A DNA stretch of 7,921 nt from F23-B02 sp963629425 (GCA_963629425.1 CAVGIU010000077.1:1-7921); one strand, 5' to 3'; counted from the stretch's first letter, positions 1 through 5,606 are shown. Numbers and translations: made by a program. Notes: generated by a model from the sequence alone, not told the origin.

Positions 1-535
1 GCAGATGCAGATCTCCGCCTTCGCGTCAAGGCGGACGTCGGGAAGAGCGGACAATGCGCCCGTGTCGATGCCTTCGCGTTCCGGCGCAGCGCACAGCAAA
101 ATAAGCTCGCGCTCCGTAACCCCCGGCAGGGGATGCACGTCCGTAAGCTCGGGATGCCCGGTTGTCAGAGTGCCGGTCTTGTCGAGCACGACGCAGTCTG
201 CCCTATATGCGTTTTCAAGCTCCGTGCCGTTGCGGAAAAGTATGCCGCGCTCGGCGGCAGTACCGGAGCTGACCATGAGTCCCGTCGGCGTTGCAAGCCC
301 CAACGCGCAGGGGCAGGCGACCGACAGTACGTCACAGCAGTGTAAAATAGAGCTTAAAGTTGCTCTTTCGCGTCAGCGCGACATAGGAGTTGTAGGCATA
401 AATGAGTGCAGATGAGAGCGAGACGAGAAGATCCATGCCGCAAAAGCCGCTGCGCAGCTCGCGCGCGGCCGCGCGGTAGAAATGCCTCCCGGGGATAAAT
501 TGCAGCGCACTTCCGATGAGAAATTGCAGCTTTAA
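1..535 (-). pseudogene. copA: Degraded CopA-like copper P1B-type ATPase, runs off left edge
   Basis: CopA ATPases pump Cu(I) out through the membrane. Two recognisable pieces lie in different frames. The upstream piece (about 535-345) reads like the helix before the MD motif and the helix after it, including SGFCGMDLLVSLSS with its Met codon at 436-434, and stops at TGA 334-332. The downstream piece, open from 372 to 1, holds VACPCALGLATPTG (CPC at 315-307) and LDKTGTLTTGHP (phosphorylated Asp at 183-181). CPC and Asp are 44 residues apart, the normal spacing. MD and CPC are only about 40 residues apart, so roughly 150-180 residues (actuator domain with TGE, and flanking helices) are missing. 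The heavy-metal-binding N terminus and first helices are also absent: the remnant begins straight after the stop codon at 538-536. After DKTGT the expected SEHPLA region is not visible, suggesting further loss. Family assignment is firm; inactivity is inferred from the missing domain and the frame change. Confidence 0.85.
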
Positions 536-1054
536 TTACTTACCCTCGGTCAAAAGCTTCTCTTTGAACTCCTTGCGCTTTTTGAGCGAAGCGATGCATG
601 CGGGGATGGACACTGCCGGCAGGTCGAGCAGCAGAGCCCAGTCGATCCGGTCGATGCCCTTTATGAACTGACCCTCGTGCCATACGCCCTTTGCAAGCTT
701 GAAGTAGTTGTGGTTCCAAACGCCCCAAATATCGGTCGTCGGCTTCCAAAGATGGACCTTCAGGAAGGCCGCGCTCGTCACAATGCCGCTGGAAACGACG
801 GTCATGAACGAGGAAGTGCGCTTGTTGCGGATAAGAAACTCCGAGACTGTCGGCAGGACGTAGACCGCGAGGTTTATGATCCACAGCTGAAGAGGAATCT
901 TGTATTTCCACTTAACGGCCTGACGGATGTGGTCGGTGTCGTGCAGCAGCGCGGCGGCTAAAATGGCGAGGTTCCACTTTTCAATAAAGGAAGCGGTCTC
1001 GTTGGCGATGCGAGTGTCAAGGAATTTTGCTTCGTCTTTCTGAGACTTTGTCAT
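536..1054 (-). CDS. Unrecognised multi-pass membrane protein with HDxDH motif (172 aa)
   Basis: I do not recognise this family. The protein has a charged N terminus (about residues 1-26), then hydrophobic stretches near 27-38, 54-74, 83-100 and 138-156, so three or four membrane helices are likely, and a Lys-rich tail (158-172). Histidines cluster at the membrane edges: H38-D39-T40-D41-H42 at the end of the first hydrophobic stretch, H101 after the third, then H115 and H126 in a Trp-rich loop. This could be a metal or cofactor site, but that is inference. The ATG at 1054-1052 is preceded by GGGAGGA with good spacing and by a well-formed promoter (1084-1112). The gene appears to be transcribed alone; directly downstream lies only the broken CopA-like gene, and no terminator is visible between them. 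The stop codon TAA (538-536) abuts the remnant, so the gene's 3' end may mark a rearrangement point. The coding call is solid; the function is unknown. Confidence 0.85.
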   Translation of the reverse strand: MTKSQKDEAKFLDTRIANETASFIEKWNLAILAAALLHDTDHIRQAVKWKYKIPLQLWIINLAVYVLPTVSEFLIRNKRTSSFMTVVSSGIVTSAAFLKVHLWKPTTDIWGVWNHNYFKLAKGVWHEGQFIKGIDRIDWALLLDLPAVSIPACIASLKKRKEFKEKLLTEGK

Positions 1055-1083
1055 GTTCTTTTCCTCCCCGAATTATTTTGAAT

Positions 1084-1112
1084 ATTTTAAAGTTTAATTA
1101 CCACTTGGTCAA
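1084..1112 (-). promoter_or_regulatory. Sigma-A-type promoter for the 172-aa membrane protein
   Basis: Read on the minus strand, -35 TTGACC (1112-1107) and -10 TAAAAT (1089-1084) are separated by exactly 17 nt; each box matches the consensus at 5 of 6 bases. The predicted start of transcription near 1077 leaves a leader of about 22 nt, just enough for the ribosome binding site. The surrounding sequence is AT-rich, unlike the coding DNA. Confidence 0.7.
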
Positions 1113-1123
1113 TAGAAATCAGC

Positions 1124-1144
1124 ACATTCAATGTCAAATGTCAA
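1124..1144. promoter_or_regulatory. Possible operator: tandem ATGTCAA heptamers plus ACATTCAATGT palindrome
   Basis: Between the divergent promoters lie two head-to-tail copies of ATGTCAA (1131-1137 and 1138-1144). The first overlaps a perfect 11-bp palindrome ACATTCAATGT (1124-1134). A third copy, inverted (TTGACAT, 1185-1191), covers the end of the spacer and the first base of the -10 box of the plus-strand promoter. Such placement suits a regulator acting on one or both genes, but short AT-rich repeats arise by chance and the heptamer resembles a -35 box, so this is only suggestive. Confidence 0.3.
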
Positions 1145-1167
1145 TACGTTAACACAAGATTTTTTGC

Positions 1168-1196
1168 TTTACACAAATGCCGCGTTGACATATAAT
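1168..1196 (+). promoter_or_regulatory. Sigma-A-type promoter for the TPR/HAD operon
   Basis: -35 TTTACA (1168-1173, 5 of 6) and a perfect -10 TATAAT (1191-1196) are separated by 17 nt. The predicted start is near 1203, giving a leader of about 20 nt before the ATG at 1226. An inverted copy of the local heptamer repeat (1185-1191) ends on the first base of the -10 box, so binding there could block this promoter. Confidence 0.75.
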
Positions 1197-1225
1197 TCAG
1201 AAAATGAAGTGTCCGAGGTGCAGTG

Positions 1226-2308
1226 ATGGACGAAAAGCGAAGAACAATAAGAGATAAGTGTGCAAATCTGCTGCTCAAGAGCCGAAAAATTTCCGACGGC
1301 TTTGACAGGGCGTGGAGCACGCACAGCCGTATGTTCGGCGATATAATGGAGCCTGCGTTCGCGCAGGATAAGGCCTCGCGGCTGGAGCTTGTGAGCGCTC
1401 TTAATCTCATGAGTGAGGGCAAGCACGCGACGGGCGCTCGAAAGCTTGAAAGGCTATTTGACGCCTGCCGCAATGATGAGGATCTTGCCGCGACAAACTT
1501 CTTCATGGGCGTATGCTGCGAGAAAATGGGACTTATCGACATGGCGACGGTCTATTACGGCGAGTCAGCCAAACGAGAACCGGAGTTTTACATGGTCTAT
1601 CTCCTGCTCGCAAAATGCCTGCACTCCCGGCACCATTACGAAGCCGCTGCCAATGTGTATCTCAAGACCCTCGATGCCATCCTCTCGCGCCCGAAAAAGG
1701 ATGAGGTGCCGGCTGTGCGGGAAGAGCCGCTTCTCGGCTCTGTCCACGGAAATCTCGCAAGCTGCCTTATCATGATGCGTTGCTATGACGACGCGGAGTT
1801 TGAGCTTTATGAGGCGCAGAGATACGACTATGCTCCGCCTCAGCTGCTCATCACCTGGGCGACGCTTTACGCGGCGACCGGACGCAGAGTTCAGGCTGCG
1901 GAGAAAATGAGCGAACTCAGAAAAATATCGCCGGAGCTTGAAGCATCCTCGGCGCTGAGCATAATGGAGATCATCGAGCAGAAAAACTCTCACTTCGCGC
2001 CGCACGCTATTGACGGCGAAAAGCTCAGCCGCTTTTGGGATTGGTTCTGCGAAAACGCCGAGAAGCTCAAGGAGCTTGCTTTCGGCGTTCCGTCGTCTGC
2101 TTTGATGAAGGAAGTCTACGAGCATGTCTCCGCCATTTTTGACGCCATCGTCGAGAAGCCGGGCTTCGAGTTCGGACGAGACGGGGCAAAGGCGCGCATG
2201 AGTTTTTTTGATAACTACAATCTTACACTTGAGCTTTGGCTCAGCAGACTTGTGGACAGTGCTCCGCGCTCGCTGCGCGGCGATTGGAGCTTTTATTCGG
2301 TACATTGA
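1226..2308 (+). CDS. Tetratricopeptide-repeat protein with an uncharacterised C-terminal domain (360 aa)
   Basis: This is a soluble protein without signal peptide or membrane segments. An N-terminal helical region (1-50) is followed by about five TPR-like helix pairs, roughly 54-85, 88-120, 121-153, 172-205 and 206-238. The second (ATNFFMGVCCEKMGLIDMAT...) and fourth are the clearest, with the usual small/aromatic pattern. TPRs form protein-binding scaffolds. The C-terminal part (about 260-360) is different: it opens with RFWDWFCENAEKL and ends in GDWSFYSVH, a globular-looking domain that I cannot name with confidence. The start at ATG 1226 is preferred over the adjoining GTG at 1223 because GAGGTG (1215-1220) is then 5 nt away. 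The HAD gene begins 9 nt after the stop, and its ribosome binding site overlaps this stop codon, so the two are co-transcribed and probably translationally linked. The partner protein is unknown. Confidence 0.85.
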   Translation: MDEKRRTIRDKCANLLLKSRKISDGFDRAWSTHSRMFGDIMEPAFAQDKASRLELVSALNLMSEGKHATGARKLERLFDACRNDEDLAATNFFMGVCCEKMGLIDMATVYYGESAKREPEFYMVYLLLAKCLHSRHHYEAAANVYLKTLDAILSRPKKDEVPAVREEPLLGSVHGNLASCLIMMRCYDDAEFELYEAQRYDYAPPQLLITWATLYAATGRRVQAAEKMSELRKISPELEASSALSIMEIIEQKNSHFAPHAIDGEKLSRFWDWFCENAEKLKELAFGVPSSALMKEVYEHVSAIFDAIVEKPGFEFGRDGAKARMSFFDNYNLTLELWLSRLVDSAPRSLRGDWSFYSVH

Positions 2309-2317
2309 GGTGAAACC

Positions 2318-3007
2318 ATGATAAAGTACGTCTTTATGGATATCGACGATACGCTGCTCGATTTCGGCAAGGCCGAGGCTGCGGCGATAAAAAAGACCTT
2401 CGAGCGCATTGGTATTCCGGCAACGCCGGAGGTCATATCGCGCTACAGCGAGATAAACGACGAGCACTGGAAAATGCTCGAGCGCGGAGAGCTTACGCGC
2501 GAACAGGTGCTGGTGAGGCGCTTTGACGCGCTTTTTGCCGAGCTCGGCATAAGAAACGTGCCCAGCGAAATGGCGCAGGCAAGCTATGAGTATCTTCTCG
2601 GCATCGGCCACTATTTTGTCGACGGCGCACCCGAGCTTTTGGAGGCGCTCAAGGGAAAATATGAACTCTACATCGTCTCAAACGGCACGGCCTCGGTGCA
2701 GGACAGACGCCTTGAAAGCGCCGGCATTGCGCCGTATTTTAAGGACATTTTCATATCCGAGCGCCTGGGTGCGGACAAGCCGTCAAGGGAGTTTTTCGAG
2801 CTTGCCTTTTCGCGCATCGAGGGCTTTGAGCGCGATAAGGCGATTATCGTCGGCGACAGGCTTTCATCGGATATTCTCGGCGGCATAAACGCTGGGATAA
2901 AGACCTGCTGGTTTAATCCCAAAGGTCTGCCCGCAAGCGACGATATACGTCCCGAATATGTGATCGGCACGCTTTCCGAATTGCCCGAAGTATTAGAAAA
3001 ACTCTGA
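2318..3007 (+). CDS. yjjG: HAD hydrolase, YjjG-type noncanonical pyrimidine 5'-nucleotidase (229 aa)
   Basis: This is a cytoplasmic phosphatase of HAD subfamily IA. All four HAD motifs are present: motif I MDIDDTLLDF (nucleophile D8, acid D10), motif II VSNGT (S121), motif III Lys in GADKPS (K154), and motif IV IVGDRLSSDILGG (D180, D185). A helical cap lies between motifs I and II (about 17-95). Length and the DIDDTLLDF...SNGT...GDRLSSDI signature fit the YjjG family, which removes phosphate from nucleoside monophosphates, including noncanonical pyrimidines such as 5-halo-dUMP, and helps keep damaged bases out of DNA. Another small phosphate ester is possible, since HAD specificity is hard to read from sequence. 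The ATG is preceded by GAGGTG 5 nt upstream. It is the second gene of the TPR operon; its last codons lie inside the terminator stem. Confidence 0.88.
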   Translation: MIKYVFMDIDDTLLDFGKAEAAAIKKTFERIGIPATPEVISRYSEINDEHWKMLERGELTREQVLVRRFDALFAELGIRNVPSEMAQASYEYLLGIGHYFVDGAPELLEALKGKYELYIVSNGTASVQDRRLESAGIAPYFKDIFISERLGADKPSREFFELAFSRIEGFERDKAIIVGDRLSSDILGGINAGIKTCWFNPKGLPASDDIRPEYVIGTLSELPEVLEKL

Positions 3008-3032
3008 GGTCAGACGACCTCAGAGTTTTTCT
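2995..3032. terminator. Bidirectional rho-independent terminator shared by convergent genes
   Basis: A perfect 16-bp inverted repeat (AGAAAAACTCTGAGGT at 2995-3010, complement at 3017-3032) encloses a 6-nt loop CAGACG. The GC-rich inner part is flanked by A-run and T-run, so it gives a hairpin plus U-tract in both directions. The ends of both convergent genes lie in the arms; their stop codons are 12 nt apart. Confidence 0.9.
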
Positions 3033-3601
3033 TCTATAACCTCAACCTTGCCGATATCCGGCGCTTTTACGCAGTAGCCGACGGAATATTCGCCAAGGCT
3101 CATGCCTCCGAAAGAATATCCCTCAATGCCGTGCACGACGGAGAATGTGCGCACATCGCCCAAACGCAGATCGGCGGCCTTTATGCAACTTTCCTTGAGC
3201 GTCCACAGGCGGCAGAATTCGGATTCGGGTGCTTGGGCACTCTGTACAAGCGCGGCCTCGTCCGGCAGAAAGAAGCGTTCGGCCAGTCTGAGAACATTAT
3301 CGCGAGCAAGCTCGATATCCACGCCGACGGGTACGTCGGAGACTGCGCACACGGCGTATTTCCCGCAGTGTGAAAGCGAAAAGTGAACGCCGCCGGCGGG
3401 GAAAAAGGGCTTTTCGTTTTCCGTTAGGACGTAGTCTGTGCGCCCTGTGGCTTTCTTGAGCAGAAGCTCGGCGCCGAGCCCGCGGCGCTTATCATCGTCG
3501 TTTTTAAGCCGCAGAGTTTTCTCCTTGCGCCGCGGCGATACCGCGTCGAGGCAGGCAGTTATATCGAGCCCCGTAACGTCGGCTATATAAAGCCTTATCA
3601 T
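3020..3601 (-). CDS. Sfp-type 4'-phosphopantetheinyl transferase (193 aa)
   Basis: The enzyme transfers 4'-phosphopantetheine from coenzyme A to a serine of an acyl or peptidyl carrier protein, converting apo to holo form. Signature stretches are in order: FSLSHCGKYAVCAVSD (74-89), GVDIE (93-97) with Mg-binding D95 and E97, and RLWTLKESCIKA (131-142) with the WTLKE core (W133, K136, E137) and K141. An N-terminal KEKTLRLKNDDDKRRGLGAE (26-45) fits the CoA-binding region of this family. The length is a little short of classic Sfp (about 220-230 aa). No NRPS, PKS or carrier protein gene is nearby, so the target is not shown; it may serve the fatty-acid ACP or a distant pathway. Its ATG overlaps the upstream HD gene's stop (ATGA at 3601-3598), so it is translationally coupled and shares that promoter. 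The gene ends inside the shared terminator. Confidence 0.88.
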   Translation of the reverse strand: MIRLYIADVTGLDITACLDAVSPRRKEKTLRLKNDDDKRRGLGAELLLKKATGRTDYVLTENEKPFFPAGGVHFSLSHCGKYAVCAVSDVPVGVDIELARDNVLRLAERFFLPDEAALVQSAQAPESEFCRLWTLKESCIKAADLRLGDVRTFSVVHGIEGYSFGGMSLGEYSVGYCVKAPDIGKVEVIEEKL

Positions 3602-4140
3602 GCGCGCATCGCGTCGAGCGTTTTTTGTATGAGTGTATCAAGATCCCAGCCGCACATCTCCGCGCCGCGCAGGATAACGTCGCGAGAGCAACCGGCCGCG
3701 AATTTCTTGTCCTTGAATTTTTTCTTCACGGACTTCACCTCCATATCGGAGATGCCCGTCGGGCGCATGAGGGCGACCGCGCCGATGAGACCGGTCAGCT
3801 CGTCGGTTGCAAACAGAACCTTTTCCATGAAAAGCTCGGGCTCGACATCGATGCAGATACCGTAGCCGTGGCTTATAACGGCGTGAATGACCGACTCGTC
3901 AATGTCCTTATCGTGCAGAAGCTCCTGTGCTTTTACGCAGTGCTGTTCGGGGTAGAGCTCAAAATCTATATCGTGAAGCATGCCGACGGCTGCCCAGTAA
4001 TCGACGCGCTCGGGGTCGTATTCCTTTGCGAGTTCGCCCATGACCTTGGAAACTGTCTCGGCGTGCTGGAGGTGGAACGGCTCCTTGTTAAACTCGCCGA
4101 CAAGCTGCCTCGCCTGCTCAACTGTGGGAATATAGCTCAT
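3598..4140 (-). CDS. HD-domain metal-dependent hydrolase (180 aa)
   Basis: This is a small single-domain cytoplasmic protein of the HD superfamily, which are mostly metal-dependent phosphohydrolases. Metal ligands are visible in order: H26 (HLQHAETV), H56-D57 (GMLHDIDFE), H91 (VISHGYG) and D113 (FATDELTGL). No HD-GYP signature, GGDEF or RelA domain is attached, so a nucleotide or other phosphoester substrate is likely but not identifiable. The C terminus (133-150) is Lys-rich. The ATG at 4140-4138 is well placed after AGGAGGA, and a promoter lies at 4171-4199. It is the first gene of a two-gene operon with the PPTase, whose start overlaps this stop by four bases. The pairing does not itself reveal a shared function. 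HD assignment is secure; the specific reaction is unknown. Confidence 0.87.
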   Translation of the reverse strand: MSYIPTVEQARQLVGEFNKEPFHLQHAETVSKVMGELAKEYDPERVDYWAAVGMLHDIDFELYPEQHCVKAQELLHDKDIDESVIHAVISHGYGICIDVEPELFMEKVLFATDELTGLIGAVALMRPTGISDMEVKSVKKKFKDKKFAAGCSRDVILRGAEMCGWDLDTLIQKTLDAMRA

Positions 4141-4170
4141 TTGTATCTCCTCCTGAAAAGATGATGCACT

Positions 4171-4199
4171 ATTTTACTGCAACGCTCGGCAGAAATCAA
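4171..4199 (-). promoter_or_regulatory. Promoter for the HD / PPTase operon
   Basis: Read on the minus strand, -35 TTGATT (4199-4194, 4 of 6) and -10 TAAAAT (4176-4171, 5 of 6) are 17 nt apart. The predicted start is near 4164, leaving about 23 nt to the ATG at 4140, with AGGAGGA in between. Its -35 box is only 14 bp from the -35 box of the opposing promoter. Confidence 0.6.
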
Positions 4200-4213
4200 C
4201 GGGAAATTCTTAA

Positions 4214-4242
4214 TTGACACTGCCGCGCCGATGGATTACTAT
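4214..4242 (+). promoter_or_regulatory. Promoter for the GT2 glycosyltransferase
   Basis: A perfect -35 TTGACA (4214-4219) and -10 TACTAT (4237-4242, 4 of 6) are separated by 17 nt. The predicted start near 4249 gives a leader of about 33 nt, in which TAGCT/AGCTA (4248-4252 and 4259-4263) form a small inverted repeat around an AT core. Confidence 0.7.
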
Positions 4243-4281
4243 TTATGTAGCTTTATATAGCTATTAAGTAAGGAGAATGAC

Positions 4282-5235
4282 ATGGAGCATCCCGTTTTGT
4301 ATATTGTCATCCCCTGCTATAACGAGCAGGAGGTGCTGCCGATAACGGCGCCGATGTTTTTGAATAAGATAAAGGAACTCGCGGATAAGGACCTGATATC
4401 CGAGGATAGCCGCATCCTGTTCGTAAACGACGGCAGCGGCGATAAGACCTGGGGTATCATCTGTTCTCTCGCGCAAAGCGACGAGCACTATATCGGCATA
4501 AGCCAAAGCCGAAACCGCGGCCATCAGAATGCCGTGCTCGCGGGACTTATGGAGGCCAAGGATCGCTGCGATATCAGCATATCCATAGACTGCGACGGGC
4601 AGGACGACATTAATGCCATGGACGATATGGTGCGTGCGTATCTCGGCGGCTGCGATATCGTCTACGGCGTGAGGTCTGACCGCGAGAGCGACAGTTTTTT
4701 TAAGCGCACGACGGCGCAGGGCTTTTATAAATTTCTCTCGGCCATGGGTGCGGATATCGTGTATAACCATGCAGATTACAGGCTCATAAGTGCGCGGGCA
4801 CTGCGTGAGCTTGCGAAATTTGAAGAGGTCAATCTTTTCCTGCGCGGCATGGTGCCGCTTGTCGGATTTAAGAGCACGAGTGTTGAGTATAAAAGGGCAG
4901 AGCGCCTTGCCGGAAAGAGCAAATACCCCCTGCGCAAGATGCTCTCCCTCGCCGGAGACGGCATAACGAGCCTTTCGATAAAGCCCCTGCGGCTTATAAT
5001 GAGCTTTGGCATCATCGTTGCGATTTTGAGCTTCGTCGGCGTTATTTGGGCGATAGTTTCCGCCATCGGCGGACACGCCGTCGCCGGTTGGGCGAGCACG
5101 ACCTGCATAATCTGTTTTGTAAGCGGCGTGCAGCTTATCTGCATGGGCATAATCGGCGAATACATTGGCAAGATATATATGGAAACAAAGCGCCGCCCGA
5201 GATATATCATCTCCGAGCGGACATGGGATAAATAA
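4282..5235 (+). CDS. Membrane-anchored family 2 glycosyltransferase, GtrB/DPMS-like (317 aa)
   Basis: The protein has an N-terminal GT-A catalytic domain (about 5-215) and two C-terminal transmembrane helices (about 237-260 and 271-293), the layout of enzymes that move a sugar from a nucleotide sugar to undecaprenyl phosphate on the inner membrane face. Seen in order: VIPCYNEQ (9-16), FVNDGSGDKT (47-56), SQSRNRGHQNAVLAG (74-88), the metal-binding DxD in SIDCDGQDD (D102, D104), DYRLIS (165-170), and RLAGKSKYPLRKM (208-220). The C-terminal tail IGEYIGKIYMETKRRP is typical of the family. The DxD neighbourhood reads DCDGQDD rather than the common DADLQDP, a modest variation. The sugar is not readable from sequence; glucose, mannose, GlcNAc or aminoarabinose-type donors are all used in the family. 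AGGAG lies 6 nt before the ATG. It has its own promoter and no flippase or polymerase neighbour. Confidence 0.9.
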   Translation: MEHPVLYIVIPCYNEQEVLPITAPMFLNKIKELADKDLISEDSRILFVNDGSGDKTWGIICSLAQSDEHYIGISQSRNRGHQNAVLAGLMEAKDRCDISISIDCDGQDDINAMDDMVRAYLGGCDIVYGVRSDRESDSFFKRTTAQGFYKFLSAMGADIVYNHADYRLISARALRELAKFEEVNLFLRGMVPLVGFKSTSVEYKRAERLAGKSKYPLRKMLSLAGDGITSLSIKPLRLIMSFGIIVAILSFVGVIWAIVSAIGGHAVAGWASTTCIICFVSGVQLICMGIIGEYIGKIYMETKRRPRYIISERTWDK

Positions 5236-5239
5236 GGAC

Positions 5240-5268
5240 TTGTTTCATAGACGAATGTTTGTTATAAT
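5240..5268 (+). promoter_or_regulatory. Extended -10 promoter for the 80-aa membrane protein
   Basis: A perfect TATAAT (5263-5268) is preceded by TG at 5260-5261, making an extended TGnTATAAT box. A weak -35 TTGTTT (5240-5245) sits 17 nt upstream. The element lies in the 69-nt gap after the glycosyltransferase and gives a leader of about 30 nt. Confidence 0.7.
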
Positions 5269-5304
5269 ACGTTCATCTGATATTAAGGACAAGGAGATAT
5301 TACT

Positions 5305-5547
5305 ATGAACCATTGGAGATCTGCACGAAGAGGCGTTCTCGGCCTGAGCGTCGCTACCATCGCATATTCCATTTGGAAGAAGAATCCCGTTCTGCCCATG
5401 GTGCTTTATGGACTGCATCTTGCCGAGTATTTTGCGGTTGCCAAAAAGGCAGGCAAGAAGGTATGGTATGACGATACCCGCTGCTTTATAAACACCATGC
5501 TTTACGGCTTTACCTTCTGGCTTCCCATGAAGCTTGAGATCGAGTGA
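5305..5547 (+). CDS. Small unrecognised membrane protein (80 aa)
   Basis: I cannot place this with certainty. The protein is compact and probably crosses the membrane three times: about 9-24, 28-45 and 62-76, with basic residues at the N terminus (RSARRG) and in the loop KKAGKKVW (47-54). Marked features are LYGLHLAEYF (34-43), with H38 and E41 inside a helix, and TMLYGFTFWLPMK (64-76) in the last helix. The pattern HxxE followed by a Thr/Gly/Leu-rich final helix recalls small transmembrane families such as TMEM254/DUF4499, but this is a by-eye resemblance only. AAGGAG (5291-5296) is 8 nt before the ATG. It has its own extended -10 promoter and is followed by a hairpin terminator, so it can be expressed as a single-gene transcript. 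Promoter, ribosome binding site and coherent hydrophobicity make it a convincing gene. Confidence 0.8.
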   Translation: MNHWRSARRGVLGLSVATIAYSIWKKNPVLPMVLYGLHLAEYFAVAKKAGKKVWYDDTRCFINTMLYGFTFWLPMKLEIE

Positions 5548-5557
5548 TCAATATCTT

Positions 5558-5586
5558 AATTTCCGGCTTTTCAGCCGGAAATTTTT
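5558..5586 (+). terminator. Rho-independent terminator between the 80-aa gene and the decarboxylase
   Basis: An 11-bp perfect stem AATTTCCGGCT (5558-5568) and its complement (5573-5583) enclose a 4-nt loop TTTC and run into a short T-tract. It lies 10 nt after the stop of the small gene and ends only a few bases before the ribosome binding site of the next gene (5592-5598), with no room for a promoter after it. Confidence 0.8.
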
Positions 5587-5606
5587 ATATGAAAGGAGCG
5601 AAATTG

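Noticed and set aside
332..372. Programmed frameshift joining the two CopA-like frames
   Set aside because: A frameshift would restore the frame but not the missing actuator domain, and no slippery heptamer is evident; deletion is simpler.
5..415. Plus-strand open frame over the P-type ATPase remnant
   Set aside because: The minus strand gives unmistakable CPC and DKTGT motifs; the plus frame is Ser/Arg-rich with no homology signal.
1185..1190. TTGACA as a -35 box for the TPR gene
   Set aside because: No -10 box lies 16-18 nt downstream (it would fall on AGTGTC), while TTTACA-17-TATAAT fits well in the same place.
1565..2611. Long open frame on the minus strand (348 codons) opposite the TPR and HAD genes
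   Set aside because: It spans two well-supported plus-strand genes and the gap between them, has no ribosome binding site or recognisable motif, and reads as a shadow of GC-rich codon use.
3625..4164. Open frame on the plus strand opposite the HD-domain gene
   Set aside because: The minus strand encodes a clear HD protein with all metal ligands and a strong ribosome binding site; the plus frame has no motif or start signal.
4248..4263. TAGCT/AGCTA inverted repeat in the glycosyltransferase leader as an operator or riboswitch
   Set aside because: Only 5 bp per arm in AT-rich DNA and far too short for a riboswitch; not distinguishable from chance.
4264..5076. Open frame on the minus strand opposite the glycosyltransferase
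   Set aside because: The plus strand carries complete GT2 motifs; the opposite frame is His/Arg/Ala-rich noise without start signals.
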